DNA from: Streptomyces sp. NBC_01439
Lineage (GTDB): Bacteria; Actinomycetota; Actinomycetes; Streptomycetales; Streptomycetaceae
DNA: 64,000 bases
Direction of reading: 5' to 3'
Assembly: GCF_036227605.1 (NCBI RefSeq)
Contig: NZ_CP109487.1
Location: forward strand, 1,116,001-1,180,000
A program made the translations under genes and the position numbers. Under the pieces are notes generated by a model. It was given only the letters and a program-made list of their open reading frames with translations, was not told the origin of the DNA and made no database searches. This document shows positions 34,133 through 43,636 of this stretch, piece after piece. Numbering within the stretch: position 1 is the first letter of the stretch; each line of letters starts with the position of its first letter.

Positions 34133-36943
34133 ATGGGTGTCACCGATGTCGTCGTGGTGGTCTTGGCCGCTGTGCTGATCGTCGGCCTGGGGTGGTTTTT
34201 CTTCGGTCCTCGCCGGGCCCGTGCCGCGCGCCTGGAGGGCGGGATACAGCGGGTCGAGGTGACGGTGCGGGGCGGCTACAACCCCGATGTGATCCGGGTC
34301 CGCCAGGGGATTCCGGTGGAGCTGATCTTCGACCGGCAGGAGTCCGGCGAGTGCACAAACCGGGTCGTCTTCCCCGATCTGCGCGTCAGCGCCGGGCTGC
34401 CGGCCTTCACCCGCACACCCGTGCGCGTCAGCCCGGATCAGGCCGGTTCCTTCGGGTTCGCCTGCGGAATGAACATGATCCACGGCACGCTGCTGGTCGA
34501 ACCCGCGGACGGATCCGGCACCACGGAAGCCACCACGGACGGAGACGGTGAGGAAACGGCTACCGCCGCCACCGCCGCCGTACCTACCAGCGGTGGAGGG
34601 ACCGGGGCCGAGGCGGAGGCGGCGGAGGTCGCCGAGCGGCGCGCGGAGATCACAGACCTGACCCGCCGGGTCGCCGTCGGCGCCGTACTCACCGCCCCGG
34701 TGCTCTTCGCCGTCATGGCCCACGAGCTGTTCGGCGCCGACTGGGTGCCCGCATGGATGCTCAACCACTGGCTGCAACTGGCCCTGATCACACCGGTGAT
34801 GATCTACACCGGCTGGCCCATCCACTCGACCGGCTGGCTCACCTTGCGCCACCGCGGCGCGGACATGAACTCCCTCATCACGCTGGGCACCACGGCCGCG
34901 TACGGATACAGCCTGATCGTCACGCTCGCCCCTGGTCTGCTGCCCGAGGATGTGCGCGAGGTGTACTTCGAGGCGGTCGGGGTGATCCTCACCCTGATCC
35001 TGCTCGGCCGCCTGCTGGAGGCCCGCGCCAAGGCAGGCACCGGCGAGGCCATCCGCGCACTGCTGGGCCTGCAGGCCCGCACGGCCCGGGTGATCCGCGA
35101 CGGCACCGAGACCGAGATCCCGGTCGAGGACGTGGCGGTCGGCGACGAGGTGGTGATCCGGCCCGGGGAGAAGGTGCCGGTCGACTCCGAGGTGCTGTCC
35201 GGTTCCTCGGCGGTGGACGAGTCGATGGTCACCGGCGAGCCGATGCCGGTCACCAAACGGGCCGGGGACACGGTGATCGGCGCGACCGTCAACGGCACAG
35301 GCTCCTTGCGGGTGCGTGCGAGCAAGGTCGGCGCCGACACCATGCTCGCGCAGATCATCCGCCTGGTGCGGCAGGCCCAGGCGTCCAAGGCTCCCATCCA
35401 GCGACTCGCCGACGCGGTATCCGCCTACTTCGTGCCCGCCGTCATCGCCATCGCCATCGCCGCCTTCGCCCTCTGGTACACCCTCGGACCCGCCCCGGCC
35501 CTGACCCTCGCCCTGGTCTCCGCGGTCGCGGTACTGATCATCGCCTGCCCCTGCGCCCTGGGCCTTGCCACCCCGCTGTCCGTCATGGTCGGCACGGGCA
35601 AGGGCGCCCAGGCGGGCATTTTGATCCGTTCCGCCGAGGCGCTGGAGACCGCGCACAAGCTCGACACCGTCGTCCTTGACAAGACCGGCACCGTCACCGC
35701 CGGCAAACCCGTCCTCACCGACGTACATCCTGCCGACGGATTCGCGGACGACGAACTGCTGGCCCTGGTCGCGGCGGCCGAAGCGGACAGCGAGCACCCC
35801 CTCGCCGGCGCGATCGTCACCGGAGCCCGGCAGCGCGACCTCACCCTGCCTGCGGCGCGGGGCTTCGCCTCCGCCACCGGCAAGGGGGTACGGGCCACCG
35901 TCGACGGCCACGCCGTCCTGGTCGGCACCGCCCGGCTGCTCGGCGACGACGGCATCGACAGCAGCGCCCTCACCCCGGTCGCGGCCGGGATGTCCGCCCA
36001 GGGCAAGACCCCCGTACTCGCCGCCGTCGACGGCCGGCCGGCCGGTGTCCTCGCCGTCGCCGACACCGTCAAGGACGACTCCGCATCCGCCATCGCAGCC
36101 CTGCACCGGCTCGGCCTGGAGACGGTCGTCATCACCGGCGACAACGCCCGCACCGCCGCCGCGATCGCCGCCCAGATCGGCGTGGACCGAGTGCTGGCCG
36201 AGGTACTGCCCGAGCACAAGGCGGACGAGATCCGCCGCCTCCAGGGAGAGGGCCGTACGGTCGGCATGGTCGGCGACGGCATCAACGACGCCCCCGCTCT
36301 CGCCGCCGCCGATGTCGGGCTCGCGATCGGTACCGGTACCGACGTCGCGATCGAGGCGGCCGACATCACGCTGATCTCCGGCTCCCTGACCGGAGTGGTC
36401 ACCGCGATCCGCCTCTCCCGGGCCACGATGCGCAACATCCGGCAGAACCTGTTCTTCGCCCTCGTGTACAACGCAGTCGGCGTTCCCCTCGCGGCCGGAG
36501 CCCTCTACCCCGTCTGGGGCATCCGCCTCAGCCCGATCATCGCCGCCGCCGCGATGGCCCTGTCCTCCCTGTCGGTGGTCACCAACGCATCCCGCCTGCG
36601 CCGCTGGCGTACGACGCCGCTGCCGCCGGCCGCGGTGGAGCCCGTCGCGCCTCGGGTCGAATCCGCTGCCGACCGGTCCCCGGCCCACGCCTCAGCGAGT
36701 GATGGCCGACAGCCACACCTCGAGCCCCTGGCCGGGGAAGACCACCAGCGGGGCCCCGAGGCGATCACGGTGGACCCGGTGTGCGGCATGCCCGTCGACC
36801 CGGCCGCCGCCGAACGGCGCGACACCGCCAGCGGCAGCTACTTCTTCTGCTCCGCCCAGTGCGCGGCAGCCTTCGACGCCGACCCGGACCGCTATCGCGC
36901 AATTGCGACAGGCGGGACAAATGAGGGAGGTAAGAGTAAATGA
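34133..36943 (+). CDS. Cupredoxin-P1B copper ATPase-YHS fusion
   Basis: 936 residues from ATG 34133 behind GGGAGG. One membrane helix (5-24), then a cupredoxin-like domain to about 125 ([20 protein letters not shown] … [16 protein letters not shown]). An acidic linker leads to a P1B ATPase: TGEP actuator near 365, IACPCALG near 470 (metal site), DKTGT near 516, HP near 554, GDGIND near 713. A C-terminal YHS domain ([10 protein letters not shown] … [12 protein letters not shown]) ends it. CPC indicates Cu+/Ag+ export. The usual N-terminal HMA domain is missing; the cupredoxin and YHS parts probably handle copper instead. Confidence 0.93.
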   Translation: MGVTDVVVVVLAAVLIVGLGWFFFGPRRARAARLEGGIQRVEVTVRGGYNPDVIRVRQGIPVELIFDRQESGECTNRVVFPDLRVSAGLPAFTRTPVRVSPDQAGSFGFACGMNMIHGTLLVEPADGSGTTEATTDGDGEETATAATAAVPTSGGGTGAEAEAAEVAERRAEITDLTRRVAVGAVLTAPVLFAVMAHELFGADWVPAWMLNHWLQLALITPVMIYTGWPIHSTGWLTLRHRGADMNSLITLGTTAAYGYSLIVTLAPGLLPEDVREVYFEAVGVILTLILLGRLLEARAKAGTGEAIRALLGLQARTARVIRDGTETEIPVEDVAVGDEVVIRPGEKVPVDSEVLSGSSAVDESMVTGEPMPVTKRAGDTVIGATVNGTGSLRVRASKVGADTMLAQIIRLVRQAQASKAPIQRLADAVSAYFVPAVIAIAIAAFALWYTLGPAPALTLALVSAVAVLIIACPCALGLATPLSVMVGTGKGAQAGILIRSAEALETAHKLDTVVLDKTGTVTAGKPVLTDVHPADGFADDELLALVAAAEADSEHPLAGAIVTGARQRDLTLPAARGFASATGKGVRATVDGHAVLVGTARLLGDDGIDSSALTPVAAGMSAQGKTPVLAAVDGRPAGVLAVADTVKDDSASAIAALHRLGLETVVITGDNARTAAAIAAQIGVDRVLAEVLPEHKADEIRRLQGEGRTVGMVGDGINDAPALAAADVGLAIGTGTDVAIEAADITLISGSLTGVVTAIRLSRATMRNIRQNLFFALVYNAVGVPLAAGALYPVWGIRLSPIIAAAAMALSSLSVVTNASRLRRWRTTPLPPAAVEPVAPRVESAADRSPAHASASDGRQPHLEPLAGEDHQRGPEAITVDPVCGMPVDPAAAERRDTASGSYFFCSAQCAAAFDADPDRYRAIATGGTNEGGKSK

Positions 36944-37154
36944 CCGCCATCCCCGACCCCCCAGACACTCCGGACCCGGCACCGGGCACGGCCCCGCACG
37001 GCCCCGCACGGCTACGCCGACCCCAAGGGCGACCACCTCGCCCGCCTGTCCATGTCCGGATCCAGCATCATCGTCGGCCTCAAGGCACTCGCCCTCAAGC
37101 GCCTCTGCCTGCCCCGCCCAGCAACCACTGGCTCAGCCGAAGGAGGCGTTCGCG
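36944..37154 (+). other. Possible CsoR-like remnant between ATPase and DUF6153 gene
   Basis: A plus frame from 37007 reads HGYADPKGDHLARL and then departs, ending at TAG 37165. The start resembles the N-terminus of CsoR copper repressors (HGY … K…L.RLRR), but the core with the Cys/His ligands is missing. A 93-residue Pro-rich frame from ATG 36940 is also open. The call is weak. Confidence 0.25.
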
Positions 37155-37628
37155 GTGGCCAGTAGTCCGGCTCGGGCCGCGCTGCGCAGTACAAGGGTGC
37201 GCCCTACCGTGGGAAATGTGACCGGCCGCGAGCCCCGCACGCAGCCGCAGCCCGTGCTGCGGGTCTCCACGCTGCTCGTCCTCGCCGTCATCGTCGGACT
37301 GCTCGGCATGCACGCCCTGGGCGCCGCCGCCCTCCCGTCGGCAAGCGCAACCGAGCACCCCTCCCACCACGTGGCTACAGCCCCCGCCGACCGATACCCC
37401 GACGACGATCGTGACACCGGCCGCCATGTCATCCACACAGACCAGATGTGCGCGTCCACTGCCCTACCGGGTTCCCCCGGCATCGCCGCAGCAGACACCG
37501 AGCCGGTCACCATCAGGGCGCACGGCTCCGCCGATGCCCCGGTCCCGTTGCCGATCGCGGTGGCCTACGAGCCGGCCGGAGGGCGGGCACCGCCCTCACT
37601 CGCCGAACTCCAGCTCCTGCGGATATAG
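37155..37628 (+). CDS. DUF6153-like membrane-anchored protein
   Basis: 157 residues from GTG 37155, with AGGAGG 8 nt upstream; a GTG at 37217 is a weaker choice. The membrane helix LRVSTLLVLAVIVGLLGMHA at about 35-55 is followed by an extracytoplasmic region with several His residues and MCASTALPGS. LLGMHALG and the order before DUF305 fit DUF6153, a family I recall from copper loci. It may bind metal outside the membrane. Confidence 0.7.
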   Translation: MASSPARAALRSTRVRPTVGNVTGREPRTQPQPVLRVSTLLVLAVIVGLLGMHALGAAALPSASATEHPSHHVATAPADRYPDDDRDTGRHVIHTDQMCASTALPGSPGIAAADTEPVTIRAHGSADAPVPLPIAVAYEPAGGRAPPSLAELQLLRI

Positions 37629-37705
37629 GAACCCCGCCTGCGGCACTCCCCGACGGTGCCGCACACGGCCTTCCTCTCCGCATCCGAGCACTGGAGTTCA
37701 GCGAA

Positions 37706-38329
37706 ATGAACACGAACCGATCCCTGACGTGTCGCGCGGCCCTGGCGGCCACCGCCGCCGCTGCCAGCCTGGTCCTGGCCGCCTGCGGCAGCAACGACAG
37801 CACGAACACGGCCGGCCCCACTGTCGTGACCACCGCCGCCCCGGCCTCCACGGAGGCCAACCAGCACAACCAGGCGGACGTCTCCTTCGCGCAAGGAATG
37901 ATCCCCCACCACCGGCAGGCCATCGTCATGTCCGACATGGTCCAATCTCACGGCGCCTCCAGCGAGGTCAAGGCACTCGCGGAAAAGATCAAGAAGGCGC
38001 AGAAGCCCGAGATCGACACCATGACCGGCTGGCTCAAGGCGTGGGGCGAGAAGGTCCCCACCGGCTTCGGCATGGGGCACGGTGACGACGACTCCGGTAT
38101 GCCCGGGATGATGGGTGACCAGGACATCAACCGGCTCGGGAACGCCAAGGGCAATGCCTTCGACGCCATGTTCCTGACCATGATGATCGAGCACCACGAG
38201 GCCGCGATCGACATGGCCAAGACGGAGAAGCAGCAAGGCGCCTACGGTCCTGCCAAGGCCCTCGCTGACAGCATCATCACGTCCCAGACCGCCGAGATCG
38301 CCCAGATGCGGACGATGCTTGCCGGCTGA
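37706..38329 (+). CDS. DUF305 lipoprotein
   Basis: 207 residues. Signal peptide with lipobox LVLAAC at about 25-30, then Thr/Ser linker and the DUF305 core: FAQGMIPHHRQAIVMSDMV, then MTGWLKAWGE and FLTMMIEHHEAAIDMAK. The paired HH-x-M motifs and a His/Met/Gly-rich loop (MGHGDDDSGMPGMMGD) suggest copper or silver binding on the outer membrane face. It follows the DUF6153 gene by 77 bp, and the three genes form a copper-handling unit. Confidence 0.9.
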   Translation: MNTNRSLTCRAALAATAAAASLVLAACGSNDSTNTAGPTVVTTAAPASTEANQHNQADVSFAQGMIPHHRQAIVMSDMVQSHGASSEVKALAEKIKKAQKPEIDTMTGWLKAWGEKVPTGFGMGHGDDDSGMPGMMGDQDINRLGNAKGNAFDAMFLTMMIEHHEAAIDMAKTEKQQGAYGPAKALADSIITSQTAEIAQMRTMLAG

Positions 38330-38376
38330 ATCCCAACCGAGCCCGGTCCGGCGCGGCGTCCTGGAACGCGCTTCCG

Positions 38377-38610
38377 GACATCAAGAGCAGCACCACCATC
38401 GGCACAACGGTCATCACCCATCAGACCGAGGCGGAACGGATCGGCTTCACCGACTCCCTGACCCTCCTCATCAACGGCCGCGACCCCTTCGCCGAACCGG
38501 GCCGCCCCGCCAGGCTGGCCTGCCGGATGTACCAGACCCCGGACGGCCTGGCCAACTTCCCCAGCTCTGACCATCTGCACCATGCCCTGACCGACATTCC
38601 TCCAGGCTGA
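38377..38610 (+). pseudogene. Thioredoxin-like/alkylmercury-lyase-like gene remnant
   Basis: The frame TEAERIGFTDSLTLLINGRD, then PFAEPGRPARLACRMYQTPDG, ends at TGA 38610. Intact relatives I recall read xExERxGFxGSPTLLIDGxDPF, then LxCRxYxTPDG. Here the conserved GSP is changed to DSL, and there is no start codon or N-terminal CxxC region; the frame runs back into the DUF305 end. I infer 5' loss. Confidence 0.55.
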
Positions 38611-39027
38611 CCCGCGAGTCCCCCACCGACGCGACAACGGCGGCTTCAGCGCGACGTTTTGTTGACTGCCCACAACATCGCACACCGGCTCCGGCGAGAG
38701 ACCGACAGCGAGGTACGGCCTCAGAGGAAGGCTCACCTGAAGCTGTCCGCGGCAGCCGAAGAGTTCAGGACCAGCCTCCTCGGCGTGACGTTCCTCTGCC
38801 GGGAGACCTAACCGAACTTCCTCTCCAAGCATCTAACTACTTATCAGTAGAGTCAGCAAAGGGTCAGCATTCGTCCGACTAGGCCTGACCGCAGCCTGCT
38901 TCAGATGAGACTCGACCTCGAGATCGGGAAGCGCCCCCAGAGGCCTCGCCGACGACCGGCGGACCTCCAGAAGCGGAGCGATAGCGCGGCCACCACCCGG
39001 GCCCCACCTTCAGGACATACACAAAGC
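38611..39027. other. Intergenic stretch with degraded coding
   Basis: About 417 bp. A plus frame (DVLLTAHNIAHRLRRETDSE … KLSAAAEEFRTSLLGVT) ends at TAA near 38812 and has no start. From 38820 to 38880 the DNA is unusually AT-rich for this window. No gene could be named. Confidence 0.35.
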
Positions 39028-39210
39028 TCAGCGCACTCTTCCCCTGGGCTTCAGGCGAGTTGGGGGGAGTTCCGGGGCCGGAAGCGGAGCGCCGTCGTAG
39101 CCCTTCACCTCGCCGTATCGCGTCCCGTTCATCCAGTCCTCCCGGGCCTGTGCGATATCCTCTTGGGACCGTCCGATCCAGTTCCAGAACGTAATACGAG
39201 ATATCCGTCT
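39028..39210 (-). pseudogene. Pirin C-terminal remnant
   Basis: Between stops the minus frame reads FWNWIGRSQEDIAQAREDW, then MNGTRYGEVKGYDGAPLPAP and ELPPTRLKPRGR. This is the C-terminus of streptomycete pirins (W.NFIGRS.E.I..AR.DW … PAPxLP), cupin-fold metal proteins with quercetinase-like or regulatory roles. The two cupin domains (more than 200 residues) are missing. An overlapping frame from ATG 39214 is open for 111 residues but looks like a shadow. Confidence 0.65.
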
Positions 39211-39692
39211 TCATGCCTCAGCGCGCTCCTGGGACCGGGGCACGGCCTTCGGATCCGGCAAGGCGACAGCAGCTGAGCGCGATCGCCCACCCGCTGTGCC
39301 GCCCGAGGGAGAAGGGCCAGTTGGCGGCGACAGCCTGAAGTGTCAGGCGCGCATGTGGTCGGCCGGCACGAGGACTTGACCACGCCCGTTCACCCCGACG
39401 TGGATGTGGCAGCCGCACACCATCCCGTCGTGCGAGCAACCGGGGAGGGCCACCGGACGGGCGTCCGCTCGTAGGAGCGCAGTTCGGCTTTCACCACACG
39501 CCGCCTCGGACGAGTGGGAGCCGGAGCCGACTCTCCCGCAGCACCCCTCGCCTACCCAGCCGTTCGGCCGCCAGTCGCTGCCGGGAGCCGCCCCGTCGAC
39601 GCACGCGTCCTTGCCACCGTAGACCGGCGAAGCGGCCCTCCGCTGGCCTACCATGCCTTGAGGGGCTTCGGGACAGCGCGGCCGGAGGACAG
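39211..39692. other. Intergenic stretch before the PP2C gene
   Basis: About 480 bp. A 41-codon plus frame from ATG 39213 contains DPARRQQLSAIAHPLCRP, which recalls the start of a SAM methyltransferase, then stops; very weak. Minus-strand frames show no family. The PP2C promoter should lie in the last 100 bp. Confidence 0.3.
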
Positions 39693-41552
39693 ATGCCGAA
39701 ACAGGGCCAGGAATCCGGAGCGGACCCGGGCAGCGCACAGCGACGGGCCGTGAGGATGGCCGGTCTTTCGGCAGCCTCCGATACCGGGATGGACCGGTTC
39801 GCCCGGCTGGTTTCACGACTGCTCCACGTGCCGGTGGCCTTCGTTTCGCTGGTCGAGGAGGACCGGCAGATCCTGCCCGGACTGATCGGTCTGCCCGAGC
39901 CCTGGGCGGGGAGCCGCACGCTGCCGCTGTCGCACTCGCTCTGCCGTTATGTGGTGGCCTCCGGGCAGCCCTTGGTCGTACCCGATGCCCGCGCCGATGA
40001 CCGGCTCCGTAGCAGCCCGGCCATAGGGGATCTCCGGCTCATCGCGTATGCGGGGATGCCGCTGACCGACGCCGACGGGCTGGTCCTGGGCTCCTTGTGC
40101 GCCATCGACCACGAGCCGCGGACGTGGGGTGACGGCGAGCTGGCCGACCTGAAGGATCTGGCGGCGGCCTGCTCCGCCGAGCTGTGCCTGCGCATCCTGT
40201 CGGCGCAGAGCCGGTCCGCACAGAAGGTGCTGGAGACCGCGCGAGCCGCCGCCGAGCGGGCCCGGAGCGACGCGGAGCGCCTGGAGCAGGAGGCACAGGC
40301 CGGCATGGACCACGCCGAGCTGCTGCTCAGGGCATCGGAGGAACTGGCCCAGACGTCCGGGCTGGAGGACGTCCGGCGCAGGCTGCGGGACCTCTTCGTC
40401 GGTGTCGGGAAGCCCTCGTACGTCGGCCTGCTGGTCGCCGACAAGGACGAGCTGCACCGGATTGCCGACCCGGACATCGAGCACTCGGTGGAACGGGAGG
40501 TCCTCACGCTGCCCGCGAGCGCGGCGTTCCCGAGCGCCCGGGCCATGCGGGAACGGCGGGCGGTTTTCGTGCCCGACCGTGAGGCGCTCGTCGCCGGGTA
40601 CAGCCCCGAGGCGGTCGGCTTCTTCGACCGCATGGGCTTCACCACCGTGCTGTGCCTGCCGCTCTGGGGCAGCCGCGCCCTGCTGGGCGTACTCGCCGTC
40701 TGCTGGGCCAAGCGGCACGAGGTGGGGGTCACGGAGCGGGCCACGCTCGCCGCCGCTTCCGGTTACATCGCGCAGGCCGTGGAGCGCGCGCTGCACCTCG
40801 ACGAACGCATCTCCGTGGCCCGGCAGCTCCAGGAAGCCATGCTCACCGACCTCCCCGTTGCCGACCGCATCGAGATCAGTGCCCTGTACGAGCCGGCCGC
40901 GGTCGGCGACATGATCGGCGGGGACTGGTACGACGCCTACCACCTGCCCCCCGCCTCCTCACCTGGCGGCAAGCCCGGAGCCCTCATGGTGACGGTGGGT
41001 GACATCACCGGCCACGACATGCACGCAGCCACGATCATGGGCCAGATCCGCAGCATGCTGCGGCAGGCCACCCTCGACCACCCGCCGTACAGCCCGGCCA
41101 CGGCGCTGACCGCCCTCGATGCCGCTTGTTCGGTCTTGCCCATCGAGGCCGGCGGCACGCTGGTCCACGCACGCCTCGACCTCGCCGACGGCGGTCCCGA
41201 CTGGACGCTGACCTGGTCGAACGCCGGTCACCCGCCGCCGCTGCTCCGTACCCCCGACGGCCGGGTGACCCTCCTGGAGGAGCACGACATCCTCCTCCAC
41301 AGGGACCTCGGGCCGTTCCACCGGACCGAGGCCCGGCGCGGCCTTCCCGCGGGCTCGACGCTGTTGTTCTACACAGACGGGCTCATCGAACGCCGCGGCC
41401 ACGACATCGATGCCTCCCTCGCGCAACTCGTCGCCCTGCTCGCCCGCCACGGTGACCGTCCGCTGCCCGAACTGCTCCACGGGATCAGCAACAGGCCGGC
41501 GGACCCGGCTCCCGGGGACGACGTCGTCGTACTGGCGCTGCGCGTTCCCTGA
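39693..41552 (+). CDS. GAF-GAF-PP2C (SpoIIE-type) phosphatase
   Basis: 619 residues. GAF domain 1 at about 25-170 (VPVAFVSLVEEDRQIL, GSLCAIDHEPRTW), a coiled coil at 170-215 and GAF domain 2 at 215-370. The SpoIIE/RsbU-type PP2C domain covers 385-615, with ALYEPAAVGDMIGGDWYD and VTVGDITGHDMHAA (metal Asp), LTWSNAGHPPPLL and FYTDGLIERRG. It dephosphorylates anti-sigma-antagonist-type proteins. The GAF domains may sense redox or small ligands. It stands alone, with no kinase nearby; the class is expanded in Streptomyces. Confidence 0.93.
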   Translation: MPKQGQESGADPGSAQRRAVRMAGLSAASDTGMDRFARLVSRLLHVPVAFVSLVEEDRQILPGLIGLPEPWAGSRTLPLSHSLCRYVVASGQPLVVPDARADDRLRSSPAIGDLRLIAYAGMPLTDADGLVLGSLCAIDHEPRTWGDGELADLKDLAAACSAELCLRILSAQSRSAQKVLETARAAAERARSDAERLEQEAQAGMDHAELLLRASEELAQTSGLEDVRRRLRDLFVGVGKPSYVGLLVADKDELHRIADPDIEHSVEREVLTLPASAAFPSARAMRERRAVFVPDREALVAGYSPEAVGFFDRMGFTTVLCLPLWGSRALLGVLAVCWAKRHEVGVTERATLAAASGYIAQAVERALHLDERISVARQLQEAMLTDLPVADRIEISALYEPAAVGDMIGGDWYDAYHLPPASSPGGKPGALMVTVGDITGHDMHAATIMGQIRSMLRQATLDHPPYSPATALTALDAACSVLPIEAGGTLVHARLDLADGGPDWTLTWSNAGHPPPLLRTPDGRVTLLEEHDILLHRDLGPFHRTEARRGLPAGSTLLFYTDGLIERRGHDIDASLAQLVALLARHGDRPLPELLHGISNRPADPAPGDDVVVLALRVP

Positions 41553-41770
41553 CGGGGTGACCGGCCGCTTCCTGGATCCAGCGAACGTCCGATGACCAGC
41601 GGAATGAGGATGGTCCAAAGGATCGGAATTCCCGTCACGAAGCGGATGACGAGGAGAATGACGCCGATGACAGGACCAATGTCTTCCGTTTCGGCGTGAC
41701 GGTTCACAACCGGGGTAGACGCCAGCCGTGTCCGGCGGCTCGTTCGGGCGCGCATCCAAGGAGCAATTCC

Positions 41771-42220
41771 ATGATTCTCATCCTCGGGCTCATCATTCTG
41801 ATCGCCGCCACCGCCGTCGGCCTGGCCGGAGTATTCGGCAATACCGGCGCGGAACATGATCTCGGCGTCGGCGGCGATTTCGCGATTTTCGGCTACCACG
41901 TCACCGGTTCGACCGGATCCCTCTTTCTGAGCGGAATCATCGTCGGAGCCGTCGCCTTCTTGGGTCTGACTCTGGTCATGATGGGCGCCCGTCGTTCGGC
42001 CCGTCGCTCGGCGCAGGCCCGACGGGAACGCGGCACAACACGCCGTGAGGCCGCCGTCGTCGACCGCGAGCGCGACGATCTGATCAAGCAGCGCGACGAT
42101 GCCCGCGCCGGGGCCGGTGCTCCGACGGCCGACGTGCCCCGCGTCGAGACCGGTGCGCCGGTGACCGACGTCCCCCGCGGCCGAGGCCACTGGTTCGGCC
42201 ACCGGGCCGCGCACCGCTGA
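41771..42220 (+). CDS. Two-helix membrane protein with basic tail
   Basis: 149 residues from ATG 41771. Helices at about 2-22 (MILILGLIILIAATAVGLAG) and 48-72, then ARRSARRSAQARRERGTTRR and a Glu/Asp/Arg helix, ending in a Pro/Val tail with two DVPR repeats. I have seen this layout in streptomycete membrane proteins of unknown role. It stands alone between the PP2C gene and a terminator. Confidence 0.7.
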   Translation: MILILGLIILIAATAVGLAGVFGNTGAEHDLGVGGDFAIFGYHVTGSTGSLFLSGIIVGAVAFLGLTLVMMGARRSARRSAQARRERGTTRREAAVVDRERDDLIKQRDDARAGAGAPTADVPRVETGAPVTDVPRGRGHWFGHRAAHR

Positions 42221-42270
42221 CGGCAGTCTTTGCCGTTCCGCAGAACCTTGCAGATGCACCATCAGCCGCA

Positions 42271-42313
42271 GGGAGCGGCGCGCCTTGCCCAAAGAGGCCG
42301 ACGCGCCGCTCCC
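42271..42313. terminator. Hairpin between convergent genes
   Basis: GGGAGCGGCGCG and its exact complement are separated by 19 nt. It lies midway between the stops at 42220 and 42333 and can serve both strands. Confidence 0.75.
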
Positions 42314-42332
42314 CATGGTCGAGAGCCCGCCC

Positions 42333-43373
42333 TCACGGCCCCGGCACGGGCGAACGCAGGGCGCTGCGCCCCTGGTCCCAGGCCTCGCGGATGTGGGTCA
42401 CGAGACGGTCCTCCAGCAGGACGGTCGCCGCGCACCCGAAGGCGATGTCCGCCTCCAGGTCCGGCTCGTCGGCCAGCAGACCTCCGATCACCTCGTGGCG
42501 CACCACCTGTTCGTGGACGGCGTCGGCCTCCACGTGCTCCGCGTAGAAGTGTTCGGCCGCAGGTCCCGCTCCGCAGCGTCGCATGGCCTTGGCCAGGCGC
42601 CTGGACCCGGGCGACGAGGTGACCTCGACGCACGCGAAGTGGCCGACGAGCGCGCCGCGCAGGGCGCGGTGGAGCCCGAAGAGGGACATCAGGTTCACCG
42701 TCGCGAGCAGCGGCGCCGGCGCGCGGTCCAGGTAACCGCCGTAGGCGGGATCCAGGCCCAGGTCGGCCATGAGGTCCGCGAAGAGTTGTGCGTGGATGCG
42801 GTCGGCGCGGCCGGCGCCGAACTCGTCGTACTCGATGGCGACCATGGCGGCCTTGGCCCGTCCGGTGAGCCGCGGGATGACCCAGGCGTGCGGGTCGGCC
42901 TCCTTGAGGTGGTACAGGGAGCGCAGGGCCGCGTACTCACGCAACTGCCAGAGCTCGCCGTCGGTTTCCAGGTGGTGACTGAGACTGCCGGACAGGTCCA
43001 CAGGCTCCACGAGGAGCGGGGCGAAGGCTTCCTCGATCGTCCGGGGCGCGTCGGGCAGCTCGGTGCGCAGGGTGTGCAGCACGCGGGTCTCCATCGACTG
43101 GCGCAGCCGCAGCAGCTCCGGGTCCCATTCTCGCTCGTCGTCCACGCCATCGAAGCCGCGGTAGTGCAACTCGTACAGCAGGTAGAGGGCGAGCTGGAGG
43201 TCCGCGCCCCAGGGGTCCGCCTTCAGCACGGAACCCGTGGCGTACACCGGCGGGTTGCCGGATCGCAGGGCCTCGGTCACGGCGCGGGACAGCTCGCCCC
43301 GCCCGTCGACCAGGCGGGGGCCGGCGGCCGGCGCCACCGTGATCAAGCCCGGGCTCATGCTCGGAGGGGTCAT
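42333..43373 (-). CDS. Haem-oxygenase-fold iron-containing redox enzyme
   Basis: 346 residues from ATG 43373, which overlaps the CDGSH stop by 4 nt. Helix-rich: LYLLYELHYRGFDGVDDERE near 75-95, IEYDEFGAGRADRIHAQLF near 190, HFYAEHVEADAVHEQVVRHE near 275. The E/H pattern (E…Y.EH…D..H) is that of the haem-oxygenase-like diiron family (PF14518 type), which includes N-oxygenases and desaturase/lyases. The substrate is unknown. The CDGSH protein may deliver electrons or Fe-S. Third in the operon. Confidence 0.82.
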   Translation of the reverse strand: MTPPSMSPGLITVAPAAGPRLVDGRGELSRAVTEALRSGNPPVYATGSVLKADPWGADLQLALYLLYELHYRGFDGVDDEREWDPELLRLRQSMETRVLHTLRTELPDAPRTIEEAFAPLLVEPVDLSGSLSHHLETDGELWQLREYAALRSLYHLKEADPHAWVIPRLTGRAKAAMVAIEYDEFGAGRADRIHAQLFADLMADLGLDPAYGGYLDRAPAPLLATVNLMSLFGLHRALRGALVGHFACVEVTSSPGSRRLAKAMRRCGAGPAAEHFYAEHVEADAVHEQVVRHEVIGGLLADEPDLEADIAFGCAATVLLEDRLVTHIREAWDQGRSALRSPVPGP

Positions 43374-43636
43374 CGCGGGTTCCTGTCCTCGGGGGGCGAG
43401 CCGCCTCGCTCGCGACAGCGGTGGCTGGTGTCGCACCACGGGTAGGCACGGCTGCGGCGGCAGGTGCACACCGCGACCATGAAGCGTTCGGACCGGGCGA
43501 CCGTCCCGTCGTCCAGGACGATCTCGACCGGCCCCTCGACCAGGACCGGGCCCTGCGGGTCCACCGATACCCGGCGGGCCGGCGTTTGGACGGGAGCCGG
43601 GACGGAAGCCGGGGAGCTGTCAGAGGGAGCGGGCAC
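43370..43636 (-). CDS. CDGSH-type iron-sulfur protein
   Basis: 88 residues. A Pro/Ser leader is followed by VLVEGPVEIVLDDGT and VCTCRRSRAYPWCDTSHR, the C-x-C-…-C-D-x-x-H cluster motif of CDGSH (mitoNEET-like) proteins with T in place of G. It binds a [2Fe-2S] cluster through three Cys and one His. It overlaps the methylase gene by 17 nt and the redox-enzyme gene by 4 nt, so the three are made together. Confidence 0.87.
   Translation of the reverse strand: MPAPSDSSPASVPAPVQTPARRVSVDPQGPVLVEGPVEIVLDDGTVARSERFMVAVCTCRRSRAYPWCDTSHRCRERGGSPPEDRNPR

Noticed and set aside
34070..36688. 872-codon open frame opposite the copper ATPase gene
   Set aside because: It is Gly/Asp/Arg-rich antisense sequence without motifs, produced by GC-rich codon bias of the real gene.
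39343..39425. Short minus-strand peptide MVCGCHIHVGVNGRGQVLVP
   Set aside because: Only about 26 residues, no clear ribosome site or family; it cannot be told from chance.
41369..41707. Minus-strand frame with hydrophobic start IGPVIGVILLVIRFVTGIPI
   Set aside because: It runs into the antisense of the PP2C gene with no stop or ribosome site, so I judge it chance, though the first 35 residues look membrane-like.
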